Both the position numbers and the translations under genes were made by a program. Positions 1 to 9,036 of a stretch of 23,609 bases of DNA are shown one piece after another. The DNA lies in NCBI GenBank assembly GCA_001931875.2, contig MSJH02000089.1, positions 1 through 23,609 of the forward strand, read 5' to 3'. Origin of the DNA: Byssochlamys sp. IMV 00236. Lineage: Eukaryota > Ascomycota > Eurotiomycetes > Eurotiales > Thermoascaceae. Below the pieces are notes generated by a model, which ran no database searches, had not been told where the DNA came from, and saw only the letters and a list, made by a program, of their open reading frames with translations. Each line of letters opens with the position of its first letter. The stretch's first letter is position 1.

Positions 1-193
1 TTTTGAGCTAAGTCATTTAAATACTTTATAATCTCATACTCTCTCTATTTGTCTATGCACATCAAATGACAACATTGCATATAAATAACAGCCATGAATT
101 CTTTCCCTTCTTTAATGTATGAACACTATAAAAGTCCCTCAAAACTGATCTTTTCTCTCTCTTTTTTTTGTTTTTTATCCGTGCAGCAATAAT

Positions 194-1689
194 TTATTGT
201 AATTTACTTGATAATAATGCAGGACTTTCTATAAGGCTCTTCCACATATTGCTAAATGAAGCTATAGTTGCTCCATCAATAACTCGATGATCCGCAGACC
301 AGCTAACGGGCATAAGGAATTTAGGCACCAGTTTATGAGTCACAGGATCAAAATGAGGTAGCTTTCTTGCTGATCCTAAAGCAACAATGGCTATTTCAGA
401 AGAAACAATGACAGGATTAGCATAAGTTCCGCCAATGGTTCCAATGTTTGAGATCGTGATGGTTCCTCCTTGCAGATCAGAAGGCGACAGAGCACCCTTT
501 TGAGCAAGCTGAGTCAGTCGATGGATTTCGGAAGCAATGTCAAGGATCGTCTTTTTTTCCACGTTTTTAACATTTGGTACTATGAGTCCTTGAGGTGTGT
601 CCATGGCTACACCGATATTGTGGTAGTCTCGGTAACGGATAGACATGTCTTGTTGACGAAGTTGAGCATTCATAATGGGATAATGATGAAGGCTCACAGA
701 GAGAGATTTAATAAAGATAGGCAAGTAGGAGATCTTTTTGAACGGAAAAGCATCTCGTTGACTAGCGATGTACTTGTTTAGTGAATCGCGATACTCTGAC
801 ATTGCATTGAGTTCAATTTCATCTTTATATCCTAACTGTGGAATAGAAAGTGATTCGGTCATTGTTCTAAACATGGCTTTTTGGATAGGCGTCAAAGGTA
901 CAGATTTCTCTTGTTCCTTTTTGGTTTCTGTCAATGGCAGTTCAACTGATTGCTTCATTTCTATATAAATGTATTTAAGCATTTTTGACTCTTTGTGTGT
1001 TGAAAAGCAAATGTACACTACCCCTTTTTATCAAAGATGCTCTCTTGATATGACTCAAGACATCTCCTTTCAGAACACGCCCATGCTTGCCAGAACCATT
1101 AACTTGAGTTATGTTTAACCCATATTCATGCAGTAAACGACGAACAGAAGGTGTTTCCCAAGTGGATGCATAAGGACTCCTTTTGGACAGATCGTGACTA
1201 CTCTTATCTGAAGATGATTCTGTCAAAGTAGCTTCTTCGGATGAATCATCATCTACTTCAATATCAACCAAAGGAGCACCTACTTTGGCAATTTCGTTTT
1301 GGTTATAGTGGACTTTAACGATTTTCCCTGCATACCGAGAGGATATCTCTACAGAGGCTTTATCTGACTGAACTTCACAGATTTTATCAAACTCGGCAAC
1401 CGTTGCGCCTGGTTTAACAAACCTAGAGCATATATTGGTTATCCTGCAGCGTATTTTCATATAAATATCATATTTACCATTGTATAACTTCACATTCAGT
1501 AATACCTTCACCAATATCTGCCAACAAGAAAGGTTTGATGGGCCCAAGATAGATTGGAGTCAGATGCAACGATCTTATAGCGAGTCTCTATTTTATGTAA
1601 ATAAAAACAAGCAAAAAGTGGACTATGCTACATGATCTCACATTAAATATAGGCCTATGTCTATAGCTACGAAGCAGTACTGTGTTCAT
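194..1689 (-). CDS. DBT: Branched-chain alpha-keto acid dehydrogenase E2 (lipoamide acyltransferase), mitochondrial
   Basis: Four exons: 1689-1642, 1587-1478, 1422-1022, 960-194; introns of 54, 55 and 61 nt, all GT-AG; 441 aa. The first about 25 residues are Arg-rich without acids, a good mitochondrial presequence. The lipoyl domain follows (about 35-112: LLADIGEGITECEVIQW, then QSDKAS, lipoyl Lys74), then a peripheral-subunit-binding domain (about 143-178, TPSVRRLL...GRVLKGDVLSHI) and the catalytic acyltransferase domain (about 205-441) ending in SADHRVIDGAT, with catalytic His411. ITEVEVxxW-type lipoyl flanks and FSNMWKSLIESP favour BCKDH E2 over the pyruvate or 2-oxoglutarate E2. It transfers branched acyl groups to CoA in Val/Leu/Ile breakdown. 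One lipoyl domain and the length agree with the family (human about 480). The start is set by the presequence exon, whose donor GTGAGA restores frame. Confidence 0.95.
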
Positions 1690-1756
1690 AAGTAAGAAGA
1701 AGAAGAAGAATAGATATCAAAGAGACGTTTCGTGGTAAAATAAACACGCGTGGGAA

Positions 1757-2343
1757 AATGGTTATTTGTACTTCCGGTCAATACTTGTACTGTATTTGTC
1801 GTGAAATTATTGCCAATAGCAAAGTTATTTCAGATGATGATATGGATACTTTGTCTGATCATGATTTGGAAGATGACAAACAAGAGGAAATGGAAATTGA
1901 CCATTTCAATTTGAGTGAAGTGTAGATAGAGAAAATAAGACAAATTGAGAATGATTCTCTATTATGTGTACGTGAGTGGAACAGAGTTGGATTTTGCTAA
2001 GAATTGTGTTTTTATTGATGAAGCTGGTTTCAATTTACATACTCAAAGAAACCATGATCGTTCTTACAAAGATAAGCCCGCAAAAAGTATTGTACCAACC
2101 AGAAAGGGTGTTAATTTTACAGTTTTAAGTGCCATTTATCAAGTTGGTATCATAAGTGTTGGAGTTAGGTAAAGTTGGAACAAGAACTGAGCATTACTTG
2201 GCCTACCTATCAAATGTAATGGATACACTGGATAAAAATGATATGAAAGGTCAATATCTGTTAATGGATAATGCGCCTATTCATAAGCCAAAAGTGGTCA
2301 AGAAAAGATTGTGAAGGATGAATTAAATATTCAATGCCTTTTT
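1757..2343 (+). pseudogene. Degenerate Tc1/mariner-like (DDE) transposase, catalytic half (copy A)
   Basis: An ATG at about 1757 opens a 55-codon frame containing an acidic leader (ISDDDMDTLSDHDLEDD) and stopping at 1923-1925. A second frame (1945-2172) encodes the DDE core start NCVFIDEAGFNLHTQR, whose D is the first catalytic acid, followed by PTRKGVNFTVLSAIYQVG. A one-base frameshift near 2165 leads to VGTRTEHYLAYLSNVMD and LLMDNAPIHKP, the second catalytic Asp. It then breaks down in stops from about 2310, and the third acidic residue is not found. The helix-turn-helix region expected between leader and core is missing, so this is an internally deleted, frameshifted copy. The leader is shared with 4846-5020 on the other strand. 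Confidence 0.8.
1801..1975 (+). repeat. Inverted repeat, arm A (transposase leader)
   Basis: These 175 bp match the reverse complement of 4846-5020 at 172 of 175 positions by direct base comparison. The three differences are two A/G changes in the Asp-Lys/Asp-Glu codon area and one T/C just before the stop. Similarity ends abruptly on both sides. Confidence 0.93.
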
Positions 2344-2515
2344 TCCAAAAGTGCTTGAATGAGGGAAAAAAATCTAAAAGAGAAATATTTCAGTAGCAAT
2401 AGTCGAATGTTATGGACAGACAAGCTTCTTTTTTTATATATTATGCATTCTTTGTAAAATATTTCTTGAAAAGAAACGTTAATATCAAATGGTTATCATT
2501 ATTGTTTAATAGGTA
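2344..2515. other. Spacer, no gene seen
   Basis: AT-rich, stop-filled sequence between the transposase relic and the next reading frame. It may include the decayed 3' end of the transposon, but no clear terminal inverted repeat could be paired with the 1700-1757 side. Confidence 0.5.
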
Positions 2516-3085
2516 TTAAGGAGTAGAGGGATCACAATAGAGTGGACCAAATAAATGAATATCAGTCTTGTCTTCGTCTTTTATCAATTTTAAAATTGAT
2601 GGATTCACAATAGTTGAAAGTGTGGATGCAGGAGTGGCACCGGTGAATATATTCTTCATTAGATACGCATTGTGCTCTTTCTTAAGTTGGGCAATACTCA
2701 AGACACTCTCGGTTATCAAGCACTACCATAAAAAATGTTAAAGAATAGTTCAAATGGATCACATAATATGAATAAATACCTTGATACCCCAAATTTTTTA
2801 GACTGTAGAATTTAATGATTCTATCAACTAGATAGCTGTGGTTATCTTCTTTATAAAACTCTAGGTTTTTTAGTTGTTTATCCATGATACTCAATTGTGC
2901 TTCTCCAGTTCTGAAACCTGCTTTGCACAAGGATCTGCCTTCTGCTACTAAAGCAGCCACTGCCTGAAGAAAGGGAAAACAAAGACAGAATTGAATGTTA
3001 CTTTTCCATCTTTGGTGTCAACATTGCTGTAATGGAAATGATACCTAGTATAGAGAGCTTTATGTAAATATTATAATTGATTGGG
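2516..3085 (-). pseudogene. Unrecognised gene fragment, probably broken
   Basis: Protein-like sequence runs leftward in three blocks: about 3085-3002 (ending YSNVDTKDGK), 2963 to about 2777 (AVAALVAEGRSLCKAGFRTG ... DNHSYLVDRIIKFYSLKNLG) and 2719-2516 (ITESVLSIAQLKKEHNAYL ... stop). The first joint is a plausible 38-nt intron (GTAACA...TTCAG). The second works only as a 40-nt intron with a GTGATC donor. The better-looking donor GTATTT shifts the frame into a stop, suggesting decay. No start codon was found; the frame is open only back to a stop near 3086. I do not recognise the family. Its place between transposon pieces suggests a mobile-element passenger or a decayed host paralogue. Confidence 0.4.
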
Positions 3086-3352
3086 CAATAACATAAGCTA
3101 GCATATTGTGTCGTATTTACCCTATAAACACTTGCTCTTGTCGTATGAGATTACTATAAATCTATACTCTAAGAATGAATAATACAAAGAGACTGACAAC
3201 AATACATGTTATTAACATATAACACGACATGCCCAATTCTCATTGACCATAATTAAATCGACTCCTTAATAATTCTGTCTTCATATCAACCTAGCTGAGG
3301 TATTGGTTGTTGTTGTTAGTACTCATGTAATGCGTAGAATAAAAGCAAAGAA
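3086..3352. other. Spacer, no gene seen
   Basis: AT-rich sequence with no persuasive reading frame, RNA gene or repeat by eye. Confidence 0.4.
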
Positions 3353-3604
3353 GTGATGAGTCTCTGTTTTATCCTTTTATTAGAAGTGAAAGGAAGAACT
3401 CGAAGCAAAAAGAAATTAGATTATTCTAAAAAAAAAAAGGTCGGAGTACTAACTAAGGTACATGTACTCTCACATGTAAAGATTAGCTTTGAAGATCTAC
3501 TGACGGTAGAGCTACCAGGAGCCATAGACTTCCACCATATAACACCCAAGCTATTCCGAGCCTCACAGCTACTTCCTATTGATGCCTTACCGGCCTACGA
3601 GTAA
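3353..3604 (+). other. Doubtful 83-codon reading frame
   Basis: It opens with ATG ATG and carries a basic Lys-rich stretch encoded partly by a run of 11 A (about 3430), then a more ordinary second half (SFEDLLTVELPGAIDFHHIT). No family is recognised and no splice partner is seen on either side. It may be a relic or chance; the frame through the poly-A run is unreliable. Included only because it is the sole open frame in a long spacer. Confidence 0.15.
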
Positions 3605-4466
3605 CACAAGCAGTCAAATGAATGCATGATAAAAATATCTATAGGAAGCGCTTAAAATTATCTCGCTCAAGTTAATGCAACCTTTATTTCATACTTCTAT
3701 GTTCTTTATTATTTTCTTCAAGTACAAGCCAGCTGGAAGTATATGAATAAAATATACCCATTTTACATGTTGTGTATTCAAATCTATTTGGTAATTTAAA
3801 AGTACTGAATTCACCAAGACATAAAAAAGAAGAGGCTAATATATAATATATGACGAAAGGACGCGCAAGTTATTTTTATTTCTTTATTTACAGTGACATA
3901 AGCAATGGTTTGAAAAACGCTGGAATGGTTTTTAACTCACTGTATATGGTTATAATAAGGTATAGAAGCAAGAGGTAATACGAGCTGACGTGGTTCAAAA
4001 GAGAAGGTTTACGAAAAAGCATTCAAGTGGATTGCTTTTTTACTCAAAAGACAGCAACACTAGTCCACAGTGATCAGCCAACATAGGAATTAAATCAAGA
4101 GAACAGACTATATATTCCTAAAAAAAAAATCAGTAAACTTGCACTAAAGACAGGGAGGAGAGGCTGCCAGGTTCACTAAAAGCTTACCCTGATCATGTAA
4201 GTGGTTCGACACGAAGTCTCGAGAAAAGTACGGGGACTTTCCTAAGCTATGGCCTACTATATCTCGTGCATGTGCGATCCCCCATTTACTGAGTAAGTTA
4301 TATAAAATAACATACCAAAAAATTTACATCTGAAAAAAAGAAAAAAGAAAAAAATATATGCATATTAGCAACCAATGAGCACGTTGTTTGTAATAATGAG
4401 TTCTCCCTCGTCTTTGGTCTTAATAAAGAGGCTATATAGAGACTCATTGACACACATTTTCCCTTA
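3605..4466. other. Long spacer without recognisable genes
   Basis: About 860 bp of AT-rich sequence with poly-A runs (4121-4129) and a more GC-balanced patch at about 4150-4290. ACAGTGA near 3891 and TCACTGT near 3938 form a small inverted pair. No coding frame with family similarity, tRNA or rRNA was found. Lying between two transposon fragments, it may be transposon or retroelement debris. Confidence 0.4.
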
Positions 4467-5031
4467 TTACTTCTTTATATACTCGAGACATATCACAAGC
4501 CTGGAGTACTTTCCAGTTAGCTTAGGGCATAGTCTTCCATGAGGTCTGGAATAAAATTCATAAAGTCGTCTCTCAGGATCATTGTTGTAAGTTTTAACAT
4601 AATTTTGAGCAGGGCAAACATTAATCTCAGTGGCTAAATCTGCAGCTTTTGCCGTGAAGCCCTCTTTGATGATTAAATTGAAGAGTCTCTCAGCTTGTTT
4701 AGGAGTATACTTTCTGTAAGAATCTCTCGTTTTAACATTCAAAGCCATATGTTTTTTTTAAAAAAAAAATGATATGGACTCTGCGGAAAGAAAAGCATCT
4801 CCAAAGGAATCTTCATCCTCCTATGGTGGATTTACACCCATATATTCACGTACACATAATAGAGAATCATTCTCAATTTGTCTTATTTTCTCTATCTACG
4901 CTTCACTCAAATTGAAATGGTCAATTTCCATTTCCTCTTGCTCGTCATCTTCCAAATCATGATCAGACAAAGTATCCATATCATCATCTGAAATAACTTT
5001 GCTATTGGCAATAATTTCACTACTGCTCATT
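4467..5031 (-). pseudogene. Degenerate mariner-like transposase, N-terminal HTH half (copy B)
   Basis: On the minus strand, ATG at 5031 opens MSSSEIIANSKVISDDDM and an acidic leader to a stop at 4900. The frame then resumes in pieces (IEKIRQIENDSLLCVREYMG) and enters an open frame at 4748-4467 beginning MALNVKTRDSYRKYTPKQAE, then LFNLIIKEGFTAKAADLATE. This is the homeodomain-like HTH that precedes the DDE core in this transposase type. It decays after KLTGKYSRLVICL, and no catalytic core follows. Copy B thus keeps what copy A lost and lacks what copy A kept. Assignment to the same family rests on the shared leader and on my recollection of Mucorales mariner proteins. Confidence 0.72.
4846..5020 (-). 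repeat. Inverted repeat, arm B (transposase leader)
   Basis: Reverse-complement partner of 1801-1975 (172/175 identical). The arms are about 2.87 kb apart and face opposite ways. Confidence 0.93.
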
Positions 5032-5117
5032 TTTCTTAAGGACGAAATCAAAATCAATCCAATTTCTTGGGAGAAGTAACGTTAGCGCAAATTCACATTC
5101 AAAATACGGTAGTTTAT

Positions 5118-5773
5118 TTATGACTTATTGTCTTGTAATGTCTTTTGAATCAATTCTGTCACTTCGGTTACTTTGATAAGCGCAATCTGTGAGCATCTTA
5201 ATACTTGATCCATTTCTAATGGTATTCCGCCTGCTTTAGATAGAGCACAAATCTCCTTGTTGATATTCATGGTTATTGTCATGTTGCCTTCTTTACACTG
5301 TTCCTCTAAATGATTTGGATCGACAACTAATAATTCACTAGAAAAAAGTGTCAATTTGTGAATTTAGATGGACACTTTACTTTTTTGTACCCTTTATCAA
5401 AGAATGCAAACGTAATACAGATCGGTATATGATGGATACTTAGAGGCACAGGATTTCTTTGATCTATGGGGTGCTATGTATTGTTTGGTCAGAACACTAG
5501 ATAGTCTACAACTTGCTACTTACAATTGTTACTTCTTCACCAGATACAGTGACATCAGGTCTTCTAAAATGTAATAAGGCAGTGATTGCTGCTATACAAG
5601 CACAGTCAACCAGGTTACCGTCATGATCAAGGAACAAAAGATCAACGCGAATTTGCCATACTTTTTCTCCAGAGACAATACAGAGTCCCTCTGTATCGAT
5701 AGCTCTACTTCTACGTAATGCTTTTTCTACAATACGACTGATTAATATTTCTTCCTCTGAACGACTATAGATG

Positions 5774-5806
<33 letters not shown>

Positions 5807-6133
5807 CGATCAATATAAACAGATGAATAAATGTAAAATAGAGGATTACTTTGATGTGTCAAATGTAGGTGCTGCCATGGGTGATATCTCTGTATTAAAT
5901 AAGAGTACACCTTCTGATGGTCTATCGGTATAAGGTCGAACTACCTCAGCTGTCACATGAGCTGCAACTTTTGTCTTTCCTAATCGTACTTCTGCATAGC
6001 CATAGTCATTTCCTAAAGTAATCTCTATGGATCGCATATCATAAACTTCACGACCGTCCACTCTTCTTCCTTGTTTTAAAGCTTCTAATAAAAATGTGCT
6101 TTCATTAATGCTTGGATCAGTGTCTTTGACCAT
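5118..6133 (-). CDS. RRP45: Exosome complex component RRP45 (EXOSC9)
   Basis: Four exons: 6133-5850, 5764-5524, 5473-5391, 5337-5118; introns of 85, 50 and 53 nt; 275 aa. This RNase PH-fold subunit of the exosome core ring helps thread RNA to the catalytic subunits and is itself catalytically inert. Diagnostic stretches in order: LEALKQGRRVDGREVYDMR, GKTKVAAHVTAEVV, RAIDTEGLCIVSGEKVWQIR, ITALLHFRRPDVTVSGEEV, then exon 3 NPVPLSIHHIPICITFAFFD and exon 4 LLVVDPNHLEEQ ... MDQVLRCSQIALIKV. These match EXOSC9/Rrp45 throughout. The length fits the compact yeast type and lacks the long tail of the human protein. I chose MVKDTDPSINES as the start because it aligns with the family. The frame stays open upstream to an ATG at 6292 (53 more codons), whose residues resemble nothing known. 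Confidence 0.95.
5774..5805. repeat. 32-base poly-A (poly-T in transcript) inside RRP45 intron 1
   Basis: An uninterrupted run of 32 A lies inside the 85-nt first intron of RRP45. On the coding strand it forms an exceptionally long poly-U tract just before the CATCTATAG acceptor. Its length is likely variable and prone to sequencing error. Confidence 0.9.
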
Positions 6134-6689
6134 GTCTTTATTTTTTTTTAATTTTAAAAAAAAAAAGCAAACGCCAGCAAAAGATTTTATTTGACGCTCT
6201 TCCTTCTTGGGAGTGACTACTAAATAGACACGATTGAGCATTCTAGATAACTCGGCACAATCAGAGAGTTGTATACTTGCATGCAATGCCAAAGCTTATT
6301 ATTAGTACGGATATTACACATGATATGAGTCGATACGTAGTAGAAAAAGAAAGAAAGAAAGATATATATATAAAGTATATTCATTAAATCTAGTCATGAT
6401 ATCTTTAGGTCTACACACAAGTCCTGTCCTTTCTCTTCAATAAACTTGTACATATAAATACACTACATATCACAACTATCACCGGTTATAAAACATATAC
6501 ACACAAAGAAAGAAAAAAAGGCGGATTCTAAAGATGAAACAATAGAAGGAGTGGTATATAAAGTATAGATGTATATAAACCACAGTGTTTTATAGGGGTA
6601 TCCTATGTGTATAAAAATAGCTCTCTAAACACTGCTTCAAAACCTTGACTTGGTTGACAATAAACGACGCGCGTACGTGCTGCACACAT
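6134..6689. promoter_or_regulatory. Spacer: RRP45 upstream and VMA9 downstream region
   Basis: 556 bp with GAAA repeats (about 6345-6361) and AT-rich sequence. It must hold the RRP45 promoter and the VMA9 3' end. An in-frame 53-codon extension of RRP45 (6134-6292) lies at its left edge. No other gene is seen. Confidence 0.5.
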
Positions 6690-7026
6690 TTATTCATGGT
6701 GAGGTCGAAGTCCAGTCTTGACAGGGTTAATTAAAGGATGCAATTGTGCCAAATAGGTAATAGCCCACCTAAAAGTTAAAAATAATGAGTCAAAGAGTTA
6801 TTTGAAAGATTGTCATTTAGTCTTACATCAAGTAACAACAAGCAAGTGACATGATAATTACAGTTCGAATGACGCTATAAAAAAGGGAATGAGTTTCACA
6901 TATATATATATATATATATATAACATCAATTTACGTTTGGTTGTTTCCTTTGGGAGTAGCAACATAACCAACCGCAGATAAAGCAGCTACAATAAGAAAG
7001 ACCCAAATGATATTATAGCCTGACAT
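6690..7026 (-). CDS. VMA9: V-type ATPase subunit e (Vma9-like)
   Basis: Three small exons: 7026-6935, 6874-6827, 6768-6690; introns of 60 and 58 nt; 72 aa, against about 73 in yeast Vma9. None of the exons alone makes an obvious gene. The joined protein starts MSGYNIIWVFLIVAALSAVG, a first membrane helix, followed by YVATPKGNNQTV. A second helix, MSLACCYLMWAITYLAQLHP, runs into LINPVKTGLRPHHE. The WA(I/V)TYL(A/S)QLHPL motif is the hallmark of subunit e. It is a small hydrophobic Vo-sector subunit needed for assembly of the proton pump that acidifies vacuoles and endosomes. All splice sites are canonical, with donors GTAAAT and GTAAGA. Confidence 0.93.
6901..6922. repeat. (TA)11 microsatellite in VMA9 intron 1
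   Basis: Twenty-two bases of alternating T and A (longer if the flanking CA is counted) lie in the middle of the 60-nt intron, so they make up over a third of it. Confidence 0.9.
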
Positions 7027-7346
7027 GTTTAACCAAAGAGAAAAAGAGTAGAGACCTATGTGTTTGGAGAAAACATATTTTCAATCTCAGTGCATTGCTC
7101 ACAACATTCGTTACTTTAAAGAGTGAATTTTGATGCTGTGTTTTACTCTGAAACTAGCAAAAATCCCCAGCCAACATTAAGAAAGCGACATTAATTTCTA
7201 AAATAACGATAATTTGACAGTAACTAAGCAAACATCACTTTTTATAAATGAATAAAATAGTAGCAATAGTAATAAAGAAAAAAAGGGGGTACAATATAGA
7301 AAGGTATATACACAAATAATAGTAGTTCCTGATGCTTTTCTGTTTT
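7027..7346. promoter_or_regulatory. Spacer: VMA9 upstream and arrestin downstream region
   Basis: 320 bp of AT-rich sequence between two minus-strand genes. It must contain the VMA9 promoter and arrestin 3' end. No reading frame or RNA is evident. Confidence 0.4.
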
Positions 7347-9036
7347 TTACCATTCATAATTCTTGTGCTCAGACACAATCACAACGGGTTCTCCAAGTTC
7401 AGGACACATACCAGGCTTGATCAATCGACTCGTAAACACCGTCTTTTCTTCTCTATCCCGTTGAATAAACTGAGAGGGTAAGTCTGGTAAACTAAAATAA
7501 CTTGGCGGTGATGTAACAGGAGTGGATAAGGTAGATGATAATGGCCCCCAATTCTGATGGTGCTGTGAAGGAGGTTCGTCTAGGCTTGGGTCAAAGAAAA
7601 CGGGCGATTCTTTTGAGTCCTGATAGGAGAGTACAGAAGTCAAGTTGTGGATATGCAAAAGATGATTATGAGGTAGATTGGTGATTCCGATGGGTAAGAT
7701 AAAATCGGCCGAGGCATTCGACTTTAGGATAGAGCTACGGTTAGAGAACTGAATGGTGAATACGATATCATAATACACATTGATATGACGGGATTGGAAG
7801 GAGGGTGATACGAGTCTAGTTGGTACATGCATATGAACTGGTACATGGACATTTCCCGCGTTTCCCGGCACTGGCACGCTTGCCTGAAGTATTTGCCTTA
7901 CTTTAGACTTTCGCGCAAGTCCTCGCTGTAATTGGATCTGCCCGTCAGTGTGTTTGTTGAATGTGAAGTTTACAGCTGATACAATCATGTCAGCAGATAA
8001 ACTTTCAATATTTAAAGACATGTCTACTTCTTCATCTATTATAAGTCAGCATTTATTTTTTTTCTATCCATATTTTTATCTTACCAGGGCAAAATGCTTT
8101 TCTAGGTACAAAGGCAGTTAAATTAGCAATAGGAACCTTTTTGTCGTTATGAAGTAAGGTTTGAGTAAAAGACCATTGCTTGGTTGGAGGAGCAGAGATG
8201 ATGGGACGATAGGGAATGACATAATCCTTTGAACGTATTCCTGGATTGGATGCTGCTCCATCTAGGTGAGCTGACCATATATAATGAATTGAAAATCCTG
8301 GTGGATCATCAGAAGAAGGTGGAAAATTGACATTTGGAAACTAAAACGCCAAGTGAGTTTGAAAGCTTATTTTCCTTTTTTTTTTTTTTTTTTTTTACCT
8401 TTAATGCAAATGGATACTTGTATTCTCCTGGTTCAATCACTTCCCAGGAACTCATGATGTAAGCTATACGATATATTTGTGAGATTTCTTATAGAAGTGT
8501 GCATGTCTCTCTCTCTCGCTCCCTTACGACTTGGTTCCTTTCCCCATACTTTTGTTTCAACATCAAAATAAGTTGTTGTCACTTGATCTATTCGTTCAAT
8601 CTTGGATTCAAAGCCATATTCTTTTACTTTGACTGTAGCAACTTCCTCTGCTCGAAACTAATAATTCATAAGTTTATCTTGATCACATTGAATACCCTGC
8701 GTAATACCTTAACTCTTATTTGTGTTGCCAAAATAGGCTTTGTTACGCGTAAACAAACAGCACCTTTTTTTTGATCATTGAGACACATAGGTCAATTATG
8801 AATTAAACTAGGATTTTACCTCTTATGATTCTATTAGGTCTAATAATGAGTTGTGAACTAGCCTCGAATTCAATCGACAGTTTATCGGCTTGTTCTTGTT
8901 TAAGGGCAGAAGGAGGCATAGGTGACGACCCTGACCTGTTACGGTTACCATGGTTTTGAGATAGTCGGTTGATGCCTACACCTGAGTTATCGGTATTATC
9001 CAAGATTGAAAGATTTGAATTTGCAATTATATTCAT
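7347..9036 (-). CDS. Alpha-arrestin (arrestin-related trafficking adaptor) with PPxY motif
   Basis: Six exons: 9036-8820, 8763-8708, 8657-8528, 8463-8399, 8340-8085, 8035-7347; introns of 49-64 nt; 470 aa. The N-terminal arrestin fold starts near residue 50 (KLSIEFEASSQLIIRPNRII) and continues through RVTKPILATQIRVKFRAEEV, YFDVETKVWG and a PGEYKYPFALKFPNVNFPPS block typical of fungal arrestins. The C-terminal arrestin domain spans about 225-360 (LNIESLSADMIVSAVNFTF). A PPSY motif at 418-421 is a predicted docking site for WW domains of Rsp5/Nedd4 ubiquitin ligases. Such proteins recruit the ligase to plasma-membrane transporters for endocytosis; the cargo cannot be read from sequence. Intron 4 (8341-8398) contains a long poly-T/A tract. 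Confidence 0.9.

Noticed and set aside
470..968. Plus-strand open frames opposite DBT exon 4
   Set aside because: They are antisense to a clearly recognised acyltransferase domain and have no family similarity.
4150..4290. Possible tRNA-like patch with GGTTCGACAC
   Set aside because: No cloverleaf with matching acceptor, D and anticodon arms could be built around it.
8499..8774. Plus-strand 91-codon frame
   Set aside because: Antisense to arrestin exons 2 and 3 and their introns; hydrophobic low-complexity translation.
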